Shown here: positions 36,721 through 45,351 of the stretch, piece by piece | How the letters are laid out: each line of letters begins with the position of its first letter | How positions within the stretch are numbered: position 1 is the first letter of the stretch | The notes under the pieces: model-generated | The model's database searches: none | The model's input: only the letters and a program-made list of their open reading frames with translations | What the model was told of the DNA's origin: nothing | Program-made: the position numbers and the translations under genes | Source of the DNA: Saccharothrix obliqua | GTDB taxonomy: Bacteria; Actinomycetota; Actinomycetes; Mycobacteriales; Pseudonocardiaceae | DNA length: 64,000 nt | Assembly (NCBI RefSeq): GCF_019375475.1 | Contig: NZ_JAHXGQ010000011.1 | Coordinates: 1-64,000 of the forward strand | Reading direction: 5' to 3'

Positions 36721-38844
36721 GTGCGTCCCTGGCCCGGAACGCCCTACCCGCTCGGTGCGGGATACGACGGCGTCGGCACCAACTTCACCCTGTTCTCCGA
36801 GGTCGCGGAGTACGTCGAGCTGTGCCTGTTCGACGACGACGGGACCGAGACCCGCGTGCGCCTGCCGGAGGTGGACGGGTTCGTCCACCACGGCTACCTG
36901 CCGGGCGTCGGTCCCGGTCAGCGGTACGGGTTCCGCGTGCACGGCCCGCACGACCCGGAAGCGGGGCTGCGGTGCAACCCCAACAAGCTGCTGATCGACC
37001 CGTACGCCAAGGCGATCACCGGTGGCGTGGACTGGCACCCGTCCCTGTTCGGGTACCCGTTCGGCGCGCCCGACGAGCGCGACGACCGGGACTCGGCGGG
37101 CCACGTGCCGCTGTCGGTCGTGGTGAACCCGTTCTTCGACTGGGCCAACGACCGCCCGCCGAAGACGCCCTACAACGAGTCGGTGATCTACGAGACGCAC
37201 GTGCGCGGCCTCACCATGCGGCACCCCGAGGTGCCGGAGCGGTTGCGCGGCACCTACGCGGGTCTCGCGCACCCGGCGGTGGTGGACCACCTCAAGTCCC
37301 TCGGCGTGACGGCGGTCGAGCTGATGCCCGTGCACCAGTTCATCACCGATCACGCGCTGTCGGAGAAGGGACTCCGGAATTACTGGGGCTATAACACGAT
37401 CGGGTTCTTCGCGCCGCACGACGGTTACGCGGCGATGCCTGGGCAGGCCAACCAGGTGCAGGAGTTCAAGGGCATGGTGCGCGCCCTGCACGAGGCGGGC
37501 ATCGAGGTCATCCTGGACGTCGTCTACAACCACACCGCGGAGGGCAACCACCTGGGCCCGACGCTGTCCATGCGCGGCATCGACAACCAGGCGTACTACC
37601 GGCTGGTCGACGACGAGCCGAAGTTCTACATGGACTACACCGGCACCGGCAACTCGCTGAACGTGCGCAACCCCCACACGTTGCAGCTGATCATGGACTC
37701 GCTGCGGTACTGGGTGACCGAGATGCGGGTGGACGGGTTCCGGTTCGACCTGGCCGCGACGCTGGCCCGCGAGTTCTACGACGTGGACCGGCTGGCCACG
37801 TTCTTCGACCTGGTGCAGCAGGACCCGGTGGTGAGCCAGGTGAAGCTGATCGCCGAACCGTGGGACGTCGGCCCCGGCGGCTACCAGGTGGGCAACTTCC
37901 CGCCCCTGTGGACCGAGTGGAACGGCAAGTACCGGGACACGGTGCGCGACTTCTGGCGCGGCGAGCCCGCGACGCTGGGCGAGTTCGCGTCCCGGATCAC
38001 CGGGTCGTCCGACCTCTACCAGGACGACGGCCGCCGGCCGTACGCGTCGGTCAACTTCGTCACCGCGCACGACGGGTTCACCCTCACCGACCTGGTCTCC
38101 TACAACGAGAAGCACAACGAGGCCAACGGCGAGGGCGGCCGGGACGGCGCGGACGACAACCGGTCGTGGAACTGCGGTGTGGAGGGTCCGACCGACGACC
38201 CCGAGGTCAACGAGCTGCGGGCCCGCCAGCGGCGCAACCTGCTGGCGACGCTGCTGCTGTCGCAGGGCGTCCCGATGCTGTTGCACGGCGACGAGCTGGG
38301 CCGCACCCAGCAGGGCAACAACAACTGCTACTGCCAGGACAACGAGCTGTCCCACGTGGACTGGACGCTGCTGGAGAAGAACCGCGACCTGGTGGAGTTC
38401 ACCTCGGCGCTGACCGCGTTCCGGCGGGCCCACCCGGTGCTGCGCCGCCGCCGGTTCTTCCAGGGCAAGCCCATCCGCAAGGGCGACGAGCTGCGCGACA
38501 TCGCGTGGTTCACGCCCTCCGGCGAGGAGATGACCGAGCAGAACTGGGAGGACGACTTCGGCCGCTGCGTCGTGGTGTTCCTCAACGGCGAGGGCATCCC
38601 CAGCCTGGACCAGCGGGGGATGCGGGTGCTGGACGACTCGTTCCTGCTGGCGTTCAACGCACACCACGAGGACATCGAGGCGACCCTGCCCGATCCCGGC
38701 TACGGTCCCCAGTGGACGGTGGTGATCGACACCGCGGCGGGCGTGGTGCGCGACCCGGAGCTGGGCGAGCCGGTGCCCGCGGGCGGGCGGGTCACGCTGC
38801 CCGCGCGCTCGCTGGTGGTGTTGCAGCGGACCGGTGTCGAATGA
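36721..38844 (+). CDS. treX: Glycogen debranching enzyme (isoamylase type, GH13)
   Basis: A 707-residue cytosolic debranching enzyme, hydrolysing alpha-1,6 branches of glycogen. An N-terminal CBM48-like domain (WPGTPYPLGAGYDGVGTNF) precedes a GH13 barrel: DVVYNHTAEGNH, nucleophile MRVDGFRFDLA, acid/base LIAEPWDVGPGGYQ, and VNFVTAHDGFTLTDL. Start GTG 36721 follows GAGGAGC. Its stop overlaps the treY start as ATGA, so it supplies linear chains directly to the trehalose pair. Confidence 0.93.
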   Translation: MRPWPGTPYPLGAGYDGVGTNFTLFSEVAEYVELCLFDDDGTETRVRLPEVDGFVHHGYLPGVGPGQRYGFRVHGPHDPEAGLRCNPNKLLIDPYAKAITGGVDWHPSLFGYPFGAPDERDDRDSAGHVPLSVVVNPFFDWANDRPPKTPYNESVIYETHVRGLTMRHPEVPERLRGTYAGLAHPAVVDHLKSLGVTAVELMPVHQFITDHALSEKGLRNYWGYNTIGFFAPHDGYAAMPGQANQVQEFKGMVRALHEAGIEVILDVVYNHTAEGNHLGPTLSMRGIDNQAYYRLVDDEPKFYMDYTGTGNSLNVRNPHTLQLIMDSLRYWVTEMRVDGFRFDLAATLAREFYDVDRLATFFDLVQQDPVVSQVKLIAEPWDVGPGGYQVGNFPPLWTEWNGKYRDTVRDFWRGEPATLGEFASRITGSSDLYQDDGRRPYASVNFVTAHDGFTLTDLVSYNEKHNEANGEGGRDGADDNRSWNCGVEGPTDDPEVNELRARQRRNLLATLLLSQGVPMLLHGDELGRTQQGNNNCYCQDNELSHVDWTLLEKNRDLVEFTSALTAFRRAHPVLRRRRFFQGKPIRKGDELRDIAWFTPSGEEMTEQNWEDDFGRCVVVFLNGEGIPSLDQRGMRVLDDSFLLAFNAHHEDIEATLPDPGYGPQWTVVIDTAAGVVRDPELGEPVPAGGRVTLPARSLVVLQRTGVE

Positions 38845-40994
38845 CGCCCTCGTCGACCTACCGGATCCAGTTCACCCCCGACTTCACGTTCGCCGACGCC
38901 GAGGCGGTGGTGGACTACCTGGACGCGCTGGGCGCGGGCGCGCTGTACGCGTCGCCGCTGCTGGAGGCGACGCCCGGGTCGACGCACGGCTACGACGTCG
39001 TGGACCCGACGCGGGCCCGCGGCGAACTCGGCGGCGAACCGGGCCGCAAGTCGTTGGCCGGCGCCCTGCGCGCCGCCGGCCTTGGCCTGGTGGTGGACAT
39101 CGTGCCCAACCACATGGCGGTCGACGACAGCCCGGCGAACCCGTGGTGGTGGAGCGTCCTCCAGCACGGCCGGGACTCGCCGTACGCGGGCTACTTCGAC
39201 ATCGACTGGTCGAGCGGGAAGCTGCTGCTGCCGTTCGCCGGCTCGCCGGCCGACGAGCAGCGGCACGAGCACTACGACCTGGTGTTCTGGCGGCGTGGCA
39301 ACACCGAGCTGAACTACCGCCGGTTCTTCGACATCACCACGCTGGCCGGTGTGCGGGTCGAGGACCCGGAGGTGTTCGAGGCGACCCACGGCGAGGTGCT
39401 GCGGTGGGTGGCGGCGGGCGAGGTGACCGGTCTGCGGGTGGACCACCCGGACGGCCTGGCCGACCCCGGCGGGTACGTGCGGCGGCTCGCCGAGCGCGCC
39501 GGGTGCTGGCTGGTGGTGGAGAAGATCCTCGGCGTGGACGAGGCGCTGCCCGCGAGCTGGCCGGTCGACGGCACCACCGGGTACGACGCGTTGCGCGAGG
39601 TGTGCGGGTTGTTCGTCGACCCGGCGGGCGAGGCCGCGCACACGGCGCTCGCCGCCGAACTCGGCGTGCCCGTGGACTTCGCGGCCGTCGAGCACGAGTG
39701 CCGCGAGCTGGTCGCCTCCTCCATCCTGCGGGCCGAGGTGCGGCGGATCGCGGCCCTGGTGGACCACCCGGACCGGGCGCTCGCCGAGCAGGCCGTGGCG
39801 CAGGTGATGGTGGCGTTCCCGGTGTACCGGTCGTACTTGCCGGAGGGCATGGACGCGTGGCGGGCGGCGGTCGCGGCGGCGACCTGCCCGGCCGTGCGCG
39901 CGCTGGACGAGCAGGTGCGGGCCGATCCGCACGGCGAACTCGCGACGCGCATCCAGCAGACCTCCGGCATGGTCGTGGCCAAGGGCACCGAGGACACCGC
40001 GTTCTACCGGTTCACCCGGTTCATCGCGCTCAACGAGGTGGGTGGCGCGCCGGACCGGTTCGGGGTGCCGCCCGCCGAGTTCCACACCCGCGCGGCGGCA
40101 CGGGAAGCCGCGGCGCCGACCACCATGACCGCCCTGTCGACGCACGACACGAAGCGGTCCGAGGACGTGCGCGCGCGGTTGGCCGTGCTGGCCGAGATCC
40201 CGGACGAGTTCGCGGCGGCGGTGCGCCGGTGGACCGCGGCGCACCCGATCGACGAGCCGTCGCTGAACCTGCTGGCGTGGCAGTCGCTGGTGGGCGCGTG
40301 GCCGATCACCGCCGAGCGGATGGCCGCCTACCTGGACAAGGCGGCCAAGGAGTCGAAGGTCCGCACCACGTGGGTGGACCACGACGAGCCGTTCGAGGCG
40401 GCCGTCGCGGCGTGGCCCGGGGAGGTCCTGGACGGGCCGGTCGCGGGCGAGGTGGCCGAGTTCGCCACCCGGATCGCGGGACCCGGCTGGTCCAACGCGC
40501 TGGGGCAGAAGCTGGTGCAGCTCACCGCGCCCGGCGTGCCCGACGTCTACCAGGGCACCGAGCTGTGGGACCTGTCGCTGGTCGACCCGGACAACCGGCG
40601 GCCGGTGGACTACGCGGTGCGGCGGGCGCTGCTGGCGCGCCTGGACACGGGGTGGCTGCCCGACGTGGACGACTCGGGCGCGGCGAAGCTGCACGTGGTG
40701 CGCACGGCGCTGCGGTTGCGACGGGACCGGCCGGAGCTGTTCCGGGGCTACCGGCCGCTGCCCGCGGTGGGCACGACCGAGCGGCACGCGTTCGCGTTCG
40801 AGCGGAGCGGCCTGGTCGCGGTCGTCACGAGGCTCCCGGTCGGCCTGGCCGCGGCCGGCGGCTGGGGCGACGCGGAACTGCCGCTGCCGGCGGGCACGTG
40901 GACCGACGTGCTCACGTCCCGGCCGGCGGCGACCCGGTTGGCCGACCTGTTGGACCACTACCCGGTGGCACTGCTGGTGCGAGGAGATCAGTGA
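38841..40994 (+). CDS. treY: Malto-oligosyltrehalose synthase
   Basis: A 717-residue GH13 intramolecular transglucosidase converting the reducing-end alpha-1,4 bond of maltodextrin to alpha,alpha-1,1. Starts with STYRIQFTPDFTFADA, typical of TreY; then VVDIVPNHMAVDD, nucleophile region VTGLRVDHPDGLADP, acid/base WLVVEKILGVDE, and STHDTKRSEDVRARL. GTEDTAFYRFTRF is another family signature. ATG 38841 overlaps the treX stop; its own stop overlaps treZ as GTGA. Confidence 0.94.
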   Translation: MTPSSTYRIQFTPDFTFADAEAVVDYLDALGAGALYASPLLEATPGSTHGYDVVDPTRARGELGGEPGRKSLAGALRAAGLGLVVDIVPNHMAVDDSPANPWWWSVLQHGRDSPYAGYFDIDWSSGKLLLPFAGSPADEQRHEHYDLVFWRRGNTELNYRRFFDITTLAGVRVEDPEVFEATHGEVLRWVAAGEVTGLRVDHPDGLADPGGYVRRLAERAGCWLVVEKILGVDEALPASWPVDGTTGYDALREVCGLFVDPAGEAAHTALAAELGVPVDFAAVEHECRELVASSILRAEVRRIAALVDHPDRALAEQAVAQVMVAFPVYRSYLPEGMDAWRAAVAAATCPAVRALDEQVRADPHGELATRIQQTSGMVVAKGTEDTAFYRFTRFIALNEVGGAPDRFGVPPAEFHTRAAAREAAAPTTMTALSTHDTKRSEDVRARLAVLAEIPDEFAAAVRRWTAAHPIDEPSLNLLAWQSLVGAWPITAERMAAYLDKAAKESKVRTTWVDHDEPFEAAVAAWPGEVLDGPVAGEVAEFATRIAGPGWSNALGQKLVQLTAPGVPDVYQGTELWDLSLVDPDNRRPVDYAVRRALLARLDTGWLPDVDDSGAAKLHVVRTALRLRRDRPELFRGYRPLPAVGTTERHAFAFERSGLVAVVTRLPVGLAAAGGWGDAELPLPAGTWTDVLTSRPAATRLADLLDHYPVALLVRGDQ

Positions 40995-42730
40995 GCTTTT
41001 CGGTGTGGGCGCCTCATCACGAGCGCGTCCGGGTGCGGGTGGACGGGCAGGACCACGAGATGAGCGCCGGCGAAGGCGGGTGGTGGCACTCGGCGGCGGA
41101 GGGCGTGGACTACGCGTTCGTCCTGGACGACGAAGGCGTCGCGTTGCCCGACCCGCGCTCGCTGTGGCAGCCGAACGGCGTGCACGCGGCTTCACGCGTG
41201 TACGACCACTCGGCGTTCTCGTGGACCGACCAGGACTGGACCGGACGGGCGTTGCCGGGCGGCGTGGTCTACGAGCTGCACATCGGGACCTTCACGCCGG
41301 CGGGCACCTTCGATGGCGCCGTCGAGCGGCTGGACCACCTGGTCGACCTCGGCGTCACGCATGTCGAGGTGATGCCGGTGAACTCGTTCGACGGGGACGC
41401 GGGCTGGGGCTACGACGGCGTGCTGTGGGGCGCGGTGCACGAGCCGTACGGCGGGCCGGACGGGTTCAAGCGGTTCGTGGACGCCTGCCACCGCCGTGGT
41501 CTGGCCGTGTTGCTGGACGTCGTCTACAACCACCTCGGGCCGTCCGGCGCGTACCTGGACCGGTTCGGGCCGTACTTCGCGGGCAGCAACGACTGGGGAC
41601 CGGGGCTGAACCTGGACGGCCCGGACTCCGACCAGGTGCGCCGGTACGTGGTGGACAACGCGCTGGGCTGGTTGCGCGACTTCCACGTGGACGGGTTGCG
41701 GCTGGACGCCGTGCACGCGTTGGTCGACCGGGGCGCGGTGCACGTGCTGGAGCAGTTGGCGGTGGAGGTGGACGCGTTGTCGGCGGCGGTCGGCAGGCCG
41801 CTGACGTTGATCGCCGAGTCCGACCTCAACGACGCCCGCCTGGTCAGCGCGCGGGAGGCGGGCGGGTACGGGTTGCACGCCCAGTGGTCCGACGACGTGC
41901 ACCACGCGCTGCACGTGGCGTTGAGCGGCGAGACGTTCGGCTACTACCCGGACTTCGTGGGCGCGTTGCCGACGACCCTGGAGAACGTCTTCTTCCACCG
42001 GGGCACGTGGTCGTCGTTCCGGGAACGCCACCACGGCCGCCCGGTGGACCGCCGCCTGCCGGGCCACCGGTTCCTCGCCTACCTCCAGAACCACGACCAG
42101 GTCGGCAACCGCGCGCAGGGCGACCGGCTGTCCGCGTCCGTGTCGCCGGGTCGGCTCGTGGTGGGCGCGGCGATCGTGTTCTGCTCGCCGTACACGCCGA
42201 TGCTGTTCATGGGCGAGGAATGGGCGGCGGGCACGCCGTGGCAGTTCTTCGCGTCGTTCCCGGACCCGGAGTTGGCGGAGGCCGTGCGCACGGGTCGGCG
42301 GCGGGAGTTCGGCCGGCACGGCTGGGGCGAGTCGGAGGTGCCCGACCCGATGGACCCCGCGACGGTGGCCCGGTCCCGGCTCGACTGGGACGAGCCCGCG
42401 CGTGAGCCGCACGCGTGGGTGCTGGGGCTGTACCGGAAGCTGATCGCGTTGCGCCGGTCCCGGCCGGAGCTGTCCGATCCGCGGTTGGACCGGTTCGGCG
42501 TGGACGTCCACGCCGACGACGTGCTGGTGCTGCGCCGGGGCGACCTGCGGGTGGCGTGCAACCTCGGTCCGGTCGAGGCGGAGGTGCCGGTGACCGGCGA
42601 GGTGCTGCTCGCCTCCGCCTCGGCCGCGGTGGTGGACGGGCAGGCGCTGCGCCTGCCCGCCGAGTCGTTCGCGGTGGTTCAGCTGCCCGGCAGCCAGCCC
42701 ACCTCCGCCAGCTTCTCCGCCAGCAGCTGA
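40991..42730 (+). CDS. treZ: Malto-oligosyltrehalose trehalohydrolase
   Basis: A 579-residue GH13 enzyme releasing free trehalose from the TreY product. GTG 40991 follows GAGGAGA. The N-terminal carbohydrate-binding-like domain (SFSVWAPHHERVRVRV) precedes GGVVYELHIGTFTPAG, VLLDVVYNHLGPSGAYL, nucleophile VDGLRLDAVHALVD, acid/base TLIAESDLNDARL and YLQNHDQVGNRAQGDRL. The final 17 codons overlap the 3' end of the convergent ANTAR gene by 52 bp. It completes a glycogen-to-trehalose route. Confidence 0.94.
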   Translation: MSFSVWAPHHERVRVRVDGQDHEMSAGEGGWWHSAAEGVDYAFVLDDEGVALPDPRSLWQPNGVHAASRVYDHSAFSWTDQDWTGRALPGGVVYELHIGTFTPAGTFDGAVERLDHLVDLGVTHVEVMPVNSFDGDAGWGYDGVLWGAVHEPYGGPDGFKRFVDACHRRGLAVLLDVVYNHLGPSGAYLDRFGPYFAGSNDWGPGLNLDGPDSDQVRRYVVDNALGWLRDFHVDGLRLDAVHALVDRGAVHVLEQLAVEVDALSAAVGRPLTLIAESDLNDARLVSAREAGGYGLHAQWSDDVHHALHVALSGETFGYYPDFVGALPTTLENVFFHRGTWSSFRERHHGRPVDRRLPGHRFLAYLQNHDQVGNRAQGDRLSASVSPGRLVVGAAIVFCSPYTPMLFMGEEWAAGTPWQFFASFPDPELAEAVRTGRRREFGRHGWGESEVPDPMDPATVARSRLDWDEPAREPHAWVLGLYRKLIALRRSRPELSDPRLDRFGVDVHADDVLVLRRGDLRVACNLGPVEAEVPVTGEVLLASASAAVVDGQALRLPAESFAVVQLPGSQPTSASFSASS

Positions 42731-43173
42731 CCGGCCAGGGCCACCTGCTCGGCCAGCTGTCTTCGCACCTCCGGCTGCGCCGCGGGGGAGCGGGCCGCGG
42801 CGTCGTACGCCGTGACCAGCCTCCTCGCGGCGAGCACCACCTCCTCGCCGGGCTGCCAGTCGACGGGCTCGACCCGGCCGTTCGGCTCGACCGACTGGTG
42901 CACGGCGCGCACGGCCCGGTGCGGACCGAGTTCCGCCGCGAGGTCGAGCAGCTTCACGGCTATCGTGTGCAGCTTCACGTTGTGGTGCTGGGACATGCCG
43001 ACCAGCAGCCGGAAGCCTTCCTGCGGCGTGCAGCCCTGCACGGCGGCGATCAAGCCGGTGGCCTGCCCGATGACGGTGCGCGTCTGCACCGCCTTGCGCA
43101 GCCCGGCCACCTCCGCTTCCAGCGCGGCGACTCGCGCGGCGAGCGTCTCGTCCAGTCCGTCCTCCCCGACCAC
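42679..43173 (-). CDS. ANTAR-domain protein without sensor domain
   Basis: A 164-residue protein. GTG 43173 is seven nt after GAGAGGAG, which decides the start; longer forms are unlikely. A short coiled coil (LAARVAALEAEVAGLRKAV) leads into an ANTAR RNA-binding domain: RTVIGQATGLIAAVQGCTPQEGF, then LLVGMSQHHNVKLHTIAVKLL. ANTAR proteins stop transcription termination by binding twin-hexaloop RNA. The usual GAF sensor is missing, and the C-terminal 70 residues are another helical region. Its last 52 bp are antisense to treZ. Confidence 0.83.
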   Translation of the reverse strand: MVGEDGLDETLAARVAALEAEVAGLRKAVQTRTVIGQATGLIAAVQGCTPQEGFRLLVGMSQHHNVKLHTIAVKLLDLAAELGPHRAVRAVHQSVEPNGRVEPVDWQPGEEVVLAARRLVTAYDAAARSPAAQPEVRRQLAEQVALAGQLLAEKLAEVGWLPGS

Positions 43174-43364
43174 GGTCGGGCTCCTCTCGCACGTCGAAAC
43201 CGGGTCGGCGGCGTGCTGGGAGGCGGGCGGTGCCGGCGCAGGCAAGCCCCTCAGCTGACGCTGACCCTGTGCCCAGGGTCCTGGGCGTCGGGTGGCTTGC
43301 GGCTGGCTTTTCAACCGCGTAGACGATCACCGTAGTAGAGGGCGGGCGCGAGGAGAAACCGGGT

Positions 43365-43390
43365 GGTTGCCCCGGCGTCGACGCGGGTAT
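43365..43390 (+). promoter_or_regulatory. SigB/SigF-type stress promoter of csbD
   Basis: GGTTG (43365-43369), a 15-bp spacer and GGGTAT (43385-43390) match the actinobacterial general-stress consensus GNNTN-N14-16-GGGTAY. The -10 ends 38 nt before the csbD ATG. Confidence 0.7.
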
Positions 43391-43428
43391 GCCGGGAGCG
43401 GACCGGCAGTCGAGCGAAAGGACCCGCC

Positions 43429-43608
43429 ATGGGCGCCGATGACAAGATCGGCAACAAGGCCGAGGAGCTGAAGGGCCGCGCGAAGGAGGCCGTCGGCGAC
43501 GCGACCGACAACGAGCAGTGGCAGGCCGAAGGACGTGCCGAGCAGGCGAAGGGCGCGTTGAAGCAGGCGGGCGAGAAGGTGAAGGACGCCTTCCGCTCCC
43601 ACGACTGA
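43429..43608 (+). CDS. CsbD family stress protein
   Basis: A 59-residue highly charged protein: DDKIGNKAEELKGRAKEAVGD, then AEGRAEQAKGALKQAGEKVKD. This is the complete CsbD-like repeat fold, abundant in general-stress regulons. ATG 43429 lies downstream of a clear SigB-type promoter, so induction by osmotic or stationary-phase stress is expected. The next gene starts 2 nt after its stop, so UdgX probably shares the transcript. Molecular function of the family is not established. Confidence 0.87.
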   Translation: MGADDKIGNKAEELKGRAKEAVGDATDNEQWQAEGRAEQAKGALKQAGEKVKDAFRSHD

Positions 43609-43609
43609 C

Positions 43610-44263
43610 GTGGCCGCGCGCAGCGCCGCCCCGTTCGTGCCCGACCGCGCGGACCTGGCGGCGCTGCGCCGCGCCGCGCGGGACTGCGAGGGCTGCGACC
43701 TGCACGGGCCGGCGACGCAGACGGTGTTCGGCGCGGGACCGGAGGACGCCCGGCTGCTGCTGGTCGGTGAGCAGCCCGGCGACGTGGAGGACCGGACGGG
43801 TGAGCCGTTCGTCGGACCGGCCGGGAAGCTGTTGGACAAGGCGCTCGCCGAGGCGGGGCTCGGCCGCACGGGCGTCTACCTGACGAACGCGGTGAAGCAC
43901 TTCAAGTTCCAGGAGCGCGGAAAGCGGCGCATCCACAAGGCGCCCGCGCGGGGCGAGATCCGGGCCTGCCTGCCGTGGCTGCACGCGGAACTCGCGGCGG
44001 TGCGGCCGGAACTGGTGGTGTGCCTGGGCGCGACGGCCGCGAAGGCGTTGCTGGGCGACGCGTTCCGGGTGAGCGAGCAGCGGGGCGAGCTGGTCGAGGT
44101 GGACGGGCTGGGCGTGATCGCCACCGTGCACCCGTCGGCGGTGCTGCGCGCGCCCGACCGGGCCGCGGCCTACGAGGGTTTCGTGGCCGACCTGCGCGTG
44201 GTGCGTGAACACCTCCCGGCCGACGCCGCGCGAACGGGCCGGGACGTGAAAGCGGCCCCCTGA
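43610..44263 (+). CDS. udgX: UdgX-type uracil-DNA binding/cross-linking protein
   Basis: A 217-residue uracil-DNA glycosylase superfamily protein. It has the Cys pair CEGCDLHG, motif A as GEQPGDVEDRTGEPFVG, the insert GKRRIHKAP and motif B as HPSAVLRA. The KRRIH loop (K105-H109 by my count) is the mark of UdgX, which forms a covalent bond to uracil-bearing DNA through that His. Start is GTG 43610, 2 nt after csbD, so a stress-regulated repair role is likely. Confidence 0.88.
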   Translation: MAARSAAPFVPDRADLAALRRAARDCEGCDLHGPATQTVFGAGPEDARLLLVGEQPGDVEDRTGEPFVGPAGKLLDKALAEAGLGRTGVYLTNAVKHFKFQERGKRRIHKAPARGEIRACLPWLHAELAAVRPELVVCLGATAAKALLGDAFRVSEQRGELVEVDGLGVIATVHPSAVLRAPDRAAAYEGFVADLRVVREHLPADAARTGRDVKAAP

Positions 44264-44362
44264 CCGCTTCCCGCACCGGGTGCGGGCCGAGCTGGACTGG
44301 GCTCGGGGTCACGGGGGCCGGGTGGCTGCCTGGGATTCGCCCGGGCCACCTGGAAGACGGTC

Positions 44363-44404
44363 CTAGCGGACAGCCACCTCACGACGAGTCCTGTAGCTAT
44401 ACAA
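44363..44404 (-). CDS. Possible 13-codon mini-ORF with strong ribosome site
   Basis: On the minus strand, AAGGAGG (44415-44421) is followed ten nt later by TTG and the frame MYSYRTRREVAVR, then TAG. The Shine-Dalgarno match is among the best in the window, yet no longer frame of quality follows it; a frame through the same site starting GTG GTC CGA also exists. A TTGCGG/ATAGCG-like promoter and a palindrome lie upstream. It could be a leader peptide or small protein. Evidence is limited. Confidence 0.3.
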   Translation of the reverse strand: MYSYRTRREVAVR

Positions 44405-44433
44405 CTTCGGACCACCTCCTTCCTCGTGTACCG

Positions 44434-44450
44434 CGAACGCTATGCGTTCG
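44434..44450. promoter_or_regulatory. Palindrome upstream of the mini-ORF
   Basis: CGAACGC-TAT-GCGTTCG, a perfect 7-3-7 palindrome of the same design as CCAACGC-AGG-GCGTTGG at 6304-6320. Confidence 0.5.
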
Positions 44451-44493
44451 GCGGCGGGCCCCGCAACGGCATTTCTTGATCCGCCGGGCAGGG

Positions 44494-44530
44494 GGCGGGG
44501 GCGTGCCCACAGGTTCGGCACGCCCCCGCC
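44494..44530 (-). terminator. Terminator after the LPMO gene
   Basis: A perfect 14-bp stem (44494-44507 with 44517-44530, sequence GGCGGGGGCGTGCC) around a 9-nt loop, 18 nt past the minus-strand LPMO stop. Confidence 0.75.
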
Positions 44531-44547
44531 GGTACTGCTTGCGACTG

Positions 44548-45066
44548 TCAGCCGACGTTGACGTCGATGCACGCGTAGAACGCGTTCGAGGTGTCGCCGA
44601 TGTTCCAGATGGCGAGCACCTTCTGCTGGCCCGTGACGCCACCGAGGTTGACCGTGTGCGACACGGTCGCGCCCGGCGCCTGGTTCTTGCCGTCCACGAA
44701 CCCGACCCGCTTGTTGCCCACGTAGTATTCGTAGTTGGCGGTGCGGTGCCGGGCGGTGAACACCCAGTTGAACGTCACGGACTGGCCGACGTTGGTGACC
44801 TTCCAGCCCTTGCTGTCGTTGTTCAGCTCGGCGAACCCGGCGTTGCCGCCGTGACAGCTGCGCAGGCCCTTGGGGCCTTCGACGCTCTGCGGTTCGTACT
44901 TGATCGACCCGCAGGGGACCGTGCCCTTGGCGCACTGGGCCTGCCTGCTGGGCGGCGACGACACGTAACCGTGGGCGAACGCCGGAGCGGTCGGCAGGGC
45001 GACCATCACGAGCGGCGCGGCAATCGCGCCGGCCGCGATCGTGGCGATTCGTCGGCGGAGTGTCAT
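44548..45066 (-). CDS. Secreted AA10 lytic polysaccharide monooxygenase
   Basis: A 172-residue exported copper enzyme acting oxidatively on chitin or cellulose. The signal peptide ends PAFA, exposing His32 (HGYVSSPPSRQ), the first residue of the copper brace; the second His is in FTARHRTANYEYY (H107). Four Cys sit in CAKGTVPC, LRSCHG and FYACIDV. It has no carbohydrate-binding module, so it is a minimal AA10. AAAGGAG precedes the ATG. A DasR-like operator about 97 bp upstream suggests control by N-acetylglucosamine. Confidence 0.9.
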   Translation of the reverse strand: MTLRRRIATIAAGAIAAPLVMVALPTAPAFAHGYVSSPPSRQAQCAKGTVPCGSIKYEPQSVEGPKGLRSCHGGNAGFAELNNDSKGWKVTNVGQSVTFNWVFTARHRTANYEYYVGNKRVGFVDGKNQAPGATVSHTVNLGGVTGQQKVLAIWNIGDTSNAFYACIDVNVG

Positions 45067-45159
45067 GTCAACTCCTTTCGGGTGGGCGGGACTTCGCTGG
45101 GCGACCCGTCCCCGAAGCAGTCGAGACCGCTTTGGGCGGACATTTCACCCAACGCGGCG

Positions 45160-45175
45160 GCAGGTCTAGACCATA
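45160..45175. promoter_or_regulatory. DasR (dre)-like operator
   Basis: GCAGGTCTAGACCATA carries the full core GGTCTAGACC of the Streptomyces dre consensus ACTGGTCTAGACCACT, upstream of the LPMO gene. Confidence 0.55.
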
Positions 45176-45351
45176 CTCTGTGTGATTGCAACGTGACAAC
45201 TTTTCCGGGTGGCTCGTCCGGCGCGCGCCGTTCGGGTCGGTCGGGGATGTCGACGTTCGCGCTGGTCGTCGGTGGTGCCGCCGAGCGGGTGAACGGGCGT
45301 CACCGGTGGCGCCGCCGAAACCGGCTGCTAGCGCTGTTACCGAACCTGTGT

